Below, piece by piece: positions 15,391 to 19,972 of a DNA stretch of 19,972 nt; within the stretch, counting starts at the first letter, position 1, and each line of letters opens with the position of its first letter. The stretch comes from an uncultured Pirellulaceae bacterium (GTDB taxonomy: Bacteria > Planctomycetota > Planctomycetia > Pirellulales > Pirellulaceae): positions 1 to 19,972 of the forward strand of contig CAMYKF010000609.1 in NCBI GenBank assembly GCA_947258905.1, read 5' to 3'. The translations under genes and the position numbers were made by a program. The notes under the pieces were generated by a model. That model was not told the origin of the DNA. It worked only from the letters and a program-made list of their open reading frames with translations, and made no database searches.

Positions 15391-17910
15391 ATGAACGTCT
15401 TTCGCATTAACCAAACAGGATACCGTCGACACGTTCGCCTGGGTCGCTGGTCGCTGGCCAGTCTGATTCTGGCCTTGCTCATTGGCATCGTGATCGCCGA
15501 AACACTGTCGGCCCAGCAAGCCAGCTGGGTCTGGACGCGTAAACAGGAACAAGGCAACGTACCGATTGGCCCGGTGCACCTTCGCAAGACCTTCAGTCTG
15601 CAACGACCGGTTGTCGGTGAGCTGGTGGTGGCAGCCGATGATGAATTCCAGATCTACTACAACAATCAACTGGTGGGTTATGGCACCGGTTATGACCAAC
15701 TGACGCGCATCGACCTGACGCCGCACATGATCGACGGTGAAAACCTGGTCGCCCTGCGAGCCACCAACACCCAGGGCACAACGGGAGCCGTGGCTGTGAT
15801 CATGCGTTTCCGCCTGGACGGTGAATCCGCGTGGCGCTGGCTGGCGACGGATGAGTCATGGAAATCGGTGGTTACGGTCAATCCGTCGTGGAAACACCGC
15901 AATTACAGCGATGTACGCTGGCCGGGTGTTAACGTAATAGGCGAATTCGGATCGACTTCACCCTGGGATGACGCGCGAATGGCCGGAACCGATCCGCCAG
16001 CGGAAGAGACCGGGGAAGTCGCTGAGGACACGGGACGCCAGTTTAACGTGCCTGACAATTTCCAGGTGGACCAGATTCTCGACGAATCCGTCGGTTCCCT
16101 GATTGCCATGGAATTCAACGAATTTGGCCAGCTGATCATCTCGCGAGAAGGCGGCAAATTGCTGCTGGCCGACCTGAGCGGATCGGAAGATGGCGAAATC
16201 ACCGTTCGCAAGTACTGCGAGGAAATGCAATATGTGCAGGGCATCCTGCCGCTCAATGGCGATGTGTATGTGACCGGTCTGGGTCCCGAGGGAATGGGAC
16301 TGTACCGGTTGTCCGACGCCGATCGCGACGGCATGCTGGAACCGACCAAAAAACTTGCTGGTTTTCGCGGGCAGCCGGGCGAACACGGGCCACATGGTTT
16401 GACACTCGGTCCCGACGGCATGATCTATGCCATCATTGGCAATGCCAGTGGACTGACCGATCAGGTGCATCCTTCCAGTCCCGTCACGGTGGTTTATGAA
16501 GGCGAAATACTGGCCCGCATCGAGGATCCGGGCGGACATGCGGCAGGAATCAAGGCTCCTGGCGGAACGATCATTCGTGTCGCGCCCGATGGCTCGCGAC
16601 GCGAAGTGGTGGCGACCGGAATTCGCAACTCGTACGACCTGTCATTCAATGCGATCGGTGACCTGTTCTGTCATGACAGCGATATGGAATCCGACGTCGG
16701 CACACCGTGGTACCGACCCACTCAGGTTTTTCATATCACCTCGGGCGGCGAGTACGGATGGCGTAGCGGAACGGCCAAGTTCCCTGCCTACTACGTTGAC
16801 TCGCTGCCCCCGATCGCGGATACCGGTCGCGGGTCACCGACCGGCTCGGTGATCTACGATCATGTGATGATGCCCTTGCGTTATCACGGCAACCTGTTTC
16901 TGGGTGACTGGTCCGAAGGCCGTATCCTGTCGGTTAGTCTGGACGAGGAAGGCGATTCGTATACCACCAAAGTTGAAGAGTTTCTGACGGCACAGCCTCT
17001 GACCGTCACTGACCTGACCGTCGGCCCCGATGGAGCCCTGTACTTTTGCACGGGCGGTCGCGGCACCGAGGGCGGTGTGTACCGGGTCTCGTGGGATGGC
17101 GAAGTACCCGATGAGTACCGTCTGCTGGACGACGAACTGTCGGCTCTGGTGGGTCGCCCGCAACCGCAAAGTGCCTGGACGCGACAGGACCTGGCCAAAA
17201 TCAAAAACGAAATGGGTGCCGAATGGGGTCGCAAGCTTGGCGGCATCCTCACCGAACAACGTAACGATATCCATTACCGGCTGAGGTCTTTGGAAATCCT
17301 CAGTCTGTACGGTCCCTTGCCGGATTCCCAAATCCTGGTGCGGCTGGCTCGTGATCCTGATCCGCGCATGCAATGTGCAGCGACTCGGCTGATCGGCTGG
17401 CGTAGCGGCCCGGAACTGGTGCAAGTTGTTACCGGCAACCTGTCCGATACCGATGCGCGGGTCCGCCGCGCGGCTTGCGAAACCTTGCGTCACATGCGAC
17501 AGCAACCGGATTGGCAGCTGTTTTCCCGTTCGCTGATGTCCGAGAGTCGCACGGAGGCCTTTGCCGCACGACGTCTGCTGGAGTCGATTGCTCCTTCCGC
17601 GTGGCGAGACGAGATTCTGGCCTCGGAGAATGCTCGCGTGTTCATTCAGGGCGCAACCGCGCTGATGATTGTTGAACCCAATTTGCAGAATGCCTATCAA
17701 GTGCTGGCCCGTGGCAGCGAATTGATGCAGGGATACCTGAGCGATCGTGATGGCGAAGTTAAGGCGGTCGTGAAATGGTCCGGAGCGTCTAGTTATGATC
17801 TCGACGACCTCAGTTCCCTGATCACGGGCCAGACCGAGCAGATCGACACCTCGGCGCTCGTTGCCGAGCCAGTCGCGACTCGTCGGTTTCCGGCGCAACC
17901 TCGACGCTGA
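15391..17910 (+). CDS. Propeller/HEAT 'membrane-bound dehydrogenase'-like protein, C-terminally truncated
   Basis: 839 residues as read. Residues ~20-41 are a signal peptide or anchor (LASLILALLIGIVIAETLSA). Residues ~45-190 resemble a galactose-binding-like jelly roll (WVWTRKQEQGNVPIGPVHLRKTF in two parts). Residues ~218-570 are a beta-propeller of the glucose/sorbosone dehydrogenase type, with GEHGPHGLTLGPDGMIY and GIRNSYDLSFNAIGDLFCHD as clear blades. This is the Pirellula/Verrucomicrobia membrane-bound dehydrogenase domain. Residues ~590-786 are HEAT-like (DPDPRMQCAATRLIGW; DTDARVRRAACETLRHM). After SDRD at residue ~787 (17751) the family normally continues with more helices and often a CxxCH haem c site; here 52 unrelated residues lead to a TGA. 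The protein is therefore truncated or joined to foreign sequence. It would act in the periplasm, probably in sugar or alcohol oxidation. AAGGG about seven bases upstream may serve as ribosome binding site. Confidence 0.8.
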   Translation: MNVFRINQTGYRRHVRLGRWSLASLILALLIGIVIAETLSAQQASWVWTRKQEQGNVPIGPVHLRKTFSLQRPVVGELVVAADDEFQIYYNNQLVGYGTGYDQLTRIDLTPHMIDGENLVALRATNTQGTTGAVAVIMRFRLDGESAWRWLATDESWKSVVTVNPSWKHRNYSDVRWPGVNVIGEFGSTSPWDDARMAGTDPPAEETGEVAEDTGRQFNVPDNFQVDQILDESVGSLIAMEFNEFGQLIISREGGKLLLADLSGSEDGEITVRKYCEEMQYVQGILPLNGDVYVTGLGPEGMGLYRLSDADRDGMLEPTKKLAGFRGQPGEHGPHGLTLGPDGMIYAIIGNASGLTDQVHPSSPVTVVYEGEILARIEDPGGHAAGIKAPGGTIIRVAPDGSRREVVATGIRNSYDLSFNAIGDLFCHDSDMESDVGTPWYRPTQVFHITSGGEYGWRSGTAKFPAYYVDSLPPIADTGRGSPTGSVIYDHVMMPLRYHGNLFLGDWSEGRILSVSLDEEGDSYTTKVEEFLTAQPLTVTDLTVGPDGALYFCTGGRGTEGGVYRVSWDGEVPDEYRLLDDELSALVGRPQPQSAWTRQDLAKIKNEMGAEWGRKLGGILTEQRNDIHYRLRSLEILSLYGPLPDSQILVRLARDPDPRMQCAATRLIGWRSGPELVQVVTGNLSDTDARVRRAACETLRHMRQQPDWQLFSRSLMSESRTEAFAARRLLESIAPSAWRDEILASENARVFIQGATALMIVEPNLQNAYQVLARGSELMQGYLSDRDGEVKAVVKWSGASSYDLDDLSSLITGQTEQIDTSALVAEPVATRRFPAQPRR

Positions 17911-17941
17911 ATCGAGATGCCATCGAATAGCAGCGTGCTCG
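17745..17941. other. Probable junction between planctomycete and foreign sequence
   Basis: Up to about 17751 the plus strand encodes recognisable propeller/HEAT protein. From there to 17910 the frame stays open but resembles nothing in that family (GEVKAVVKWSGASSYDLDDL and onward). The 31 bp to the next gene are featureless. No direct repeat, inverted repeat, tRNA or integrase marks the join, which argues against a classical mobile element. Confidence 0.5.
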
Positions 17942-18646
17942 CTACACGGAGCGGGTGATGCCGCCGTCGACCTTGATGTTCTGCCCGGTTATGTAGCCGG
18001 CCCCGGCCGACAGAAGAAACGCGACGGTCTTGGCGATCTCCTCAACAGACCCGGACCGGCCCATCGGGATCCTCGCAACCGTCTTCTCGTCAACCGGATA
18101 GCTCTCGATGAAACCCGGCAGCACATTGTTCATGCGGATACCGTCGGCGGCGTAGGTATCGGCGTAAAGCTTGGCGAAGCTCCCCAGGGCAGCCCGGAGG
18201 CTGGCCGAGACGGGGAAACCAGGATCCGGCTCGTATGCGGCAAAGGTCGAAATGTTGACGATGGCTCCTCCGCCGGTGGCTTGCATGATGGGAGTTACCA
18301 GTCGTGCCATCCGCACCACGTTGAGCACCGCCAGGTCGAGACCGGTATGCCAATCCTCGTCGGAGATATCGAGCAGGGGCCCCTTGGGTGGATGTCCGGT
18401 GTTATTGACAACCGCATCGATCCGGCCGAAGGCGTCGGTGGTTCGCTGCACCAGGGTGGCCAGATCGGCAGGATTCGTGACCGATCCGCTCATTCCGATC
18501 CCGCCCAGTTCTTCGGCCAGCTCGACGGCTGCCTCCGATACCGACAAAAGAGAAACGGTGTAGTCGCCGGCCGCCAGTTCCCGAGCAATCGCGGCACCCA
18601 TACCCTTGCCGGCTGCCGTGACGATCGCCACCTTGCTGACGCTCAT
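17942..18646 (-). CDS. SDR-family oxidoreductase, atypical active site
   Basis: 234 residues; GGAGG stands three bases before the ATG. Rossmann fold of the short-chain dehydrogenase type. The nucleotide-binding loop is TAAGKGMG (10-17), followed by the structural NNTG (81-84), catalytic-region Ser in NISTFAAY (Ser133), and the C-terminal GYITGQNIKVDGG typical of 3-oxoacyl-ACP reductase-like SDRs. The expected Tyr-x3-Lys is missing: the aligned residues in PVSASLRAAL are Val146 and Leu150. A similar lack is recalled in a proteobacterial subgroup of this family, so it may be a divergent group rather than a mutation. Substrate unknown. It follows sufB by 69 bp on the same strand, an unusual neighbour since sufD or sufC is normally there. 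Confidence 0.85.
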   Translation of the reverse strand: MSVSKVAIVTAAGKGMGAAIARELAAGDYTVSLLSVSEAAVELAEELGGIGMSGSVTNPADLATLVQRTTDAFGRIDAVVNNTGHPPKGPLLDISDEDWHTGLDLAVLNVVRMARLVTPIMQATGGGAIVNISTFAAYEPDPGFPVSASLRAALGSFAKLYADTYAADGIRMNNVLPGFIESYPVDEKTVARIPMGRSGSVEEIAKTVAFLLSAGAGYITGQNIKVDGGITRSV

Positions 18647-18715
18647 AACCCTCCTGATTGATGTGCAGGAACCCTAGAGCGTCGTCGCCCCGGACCCGGC
18701 GGTCTCCTGCGCGAC

Positions 18716-19972
<1,257 letters not shown>

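Noticed and set aside
16834..17898. 354-residue open frame on the minus strand
   Set aside because: Antisense to the propeller/HEAT gene, no ribosome binding site and no recognisable domain.
17911..17941. Attachment site or insertion-sequence end at the foreign segment
   Set aside because: No tRNA, direct repeat, inverted repeat or integrase/transposase gene is visible near the junction.
17861..18661. 266-residue open frame on the plus strand
   Set aside because: Antisense to the SDR gene, which has clear family motifs and a good ribosome binding site.

Overview
The first ~17.75 kb read as a chromosomal stretch of a planctomycete, probably of the Pirellula/Rhodopirellula type. Four things point there: a secreted protein with the N-terminal LEPR-x-LL motif, a PEP-CTERM protein preceded by a planctomycete-style zinc ribbon, a propeller/HEAT 'membrane-bound dehydrogenase' protein, and short inverted repeats scattered between genes. 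This placement is by recognition of protein families, not by any search. No rRNA, tRNA, CRISPR array or insertion sequence was seen.

Layout. 1-777 (+): C-terminal part of an amidohydrolase. 778-926: repeat-rich gap. 927-2684 (-): secreted LEPR-XLL protein ending in an FKBP prolyl isomerase. 2969-3301 (+): cutA. 2990-6178 (-): tightly overlapping operon obgE > coaX > mnmE-like GTPase, whose last open frame runs antisense through cutA. 6315-7121 (-): planctomycete protein of unknown role, closed by a clear intrinsic terminator. 7556-8443 (-): zinc ribbon/PEP-CTERM protein with its own terminator. 8776-10446 (-): acidic exported protein of unknown function, with a terminator and a repeat downstream. 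10967-11185 (-): infA (IF-1). 11659-11748 (+): a 29-residue, extremely basic protein with a good promoter and a terminator. 11822-14760 (-): hpt > glycosyltransferase (frameshifted near 13982) > glycosyltransferase. 15057-15320 (+): small hypothetical protein. 15391-17910 (+): propeller/HEAT dehydrogenase-like protein.

At about 17750 the dehydrogenase-like protein loses family resemblance in mid-domain. What follows is different: a proteobacteria-like SDR (17942-18646, -) and sufB (18716 to the window end, -). This last ~2.2 kb may be transferred DNA or a chimeric assembly join. The sufB frame is open to the window edge except for two consecutive TAA codons where the family normally has tyrosines, so the gene is broken there, contains sequence error, or is read in an unusual way.

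Functionally the planctomycete part mixes housekeeping genes (IF-1, Obg, pantothenate kinase, HPRT, CutA) with lineage-specific exported proteins. I found no clear multi-gene novel system. The most notable items are the 17750 junction, the double-TAA sufB, the frameshifted glycosyltransferase, the unusual domain fusions (LEPR-XLL/FKBP and zinc ribbon/PEP-CTERM), the reduced MnmE-like GTPase and the tiny basic protein.
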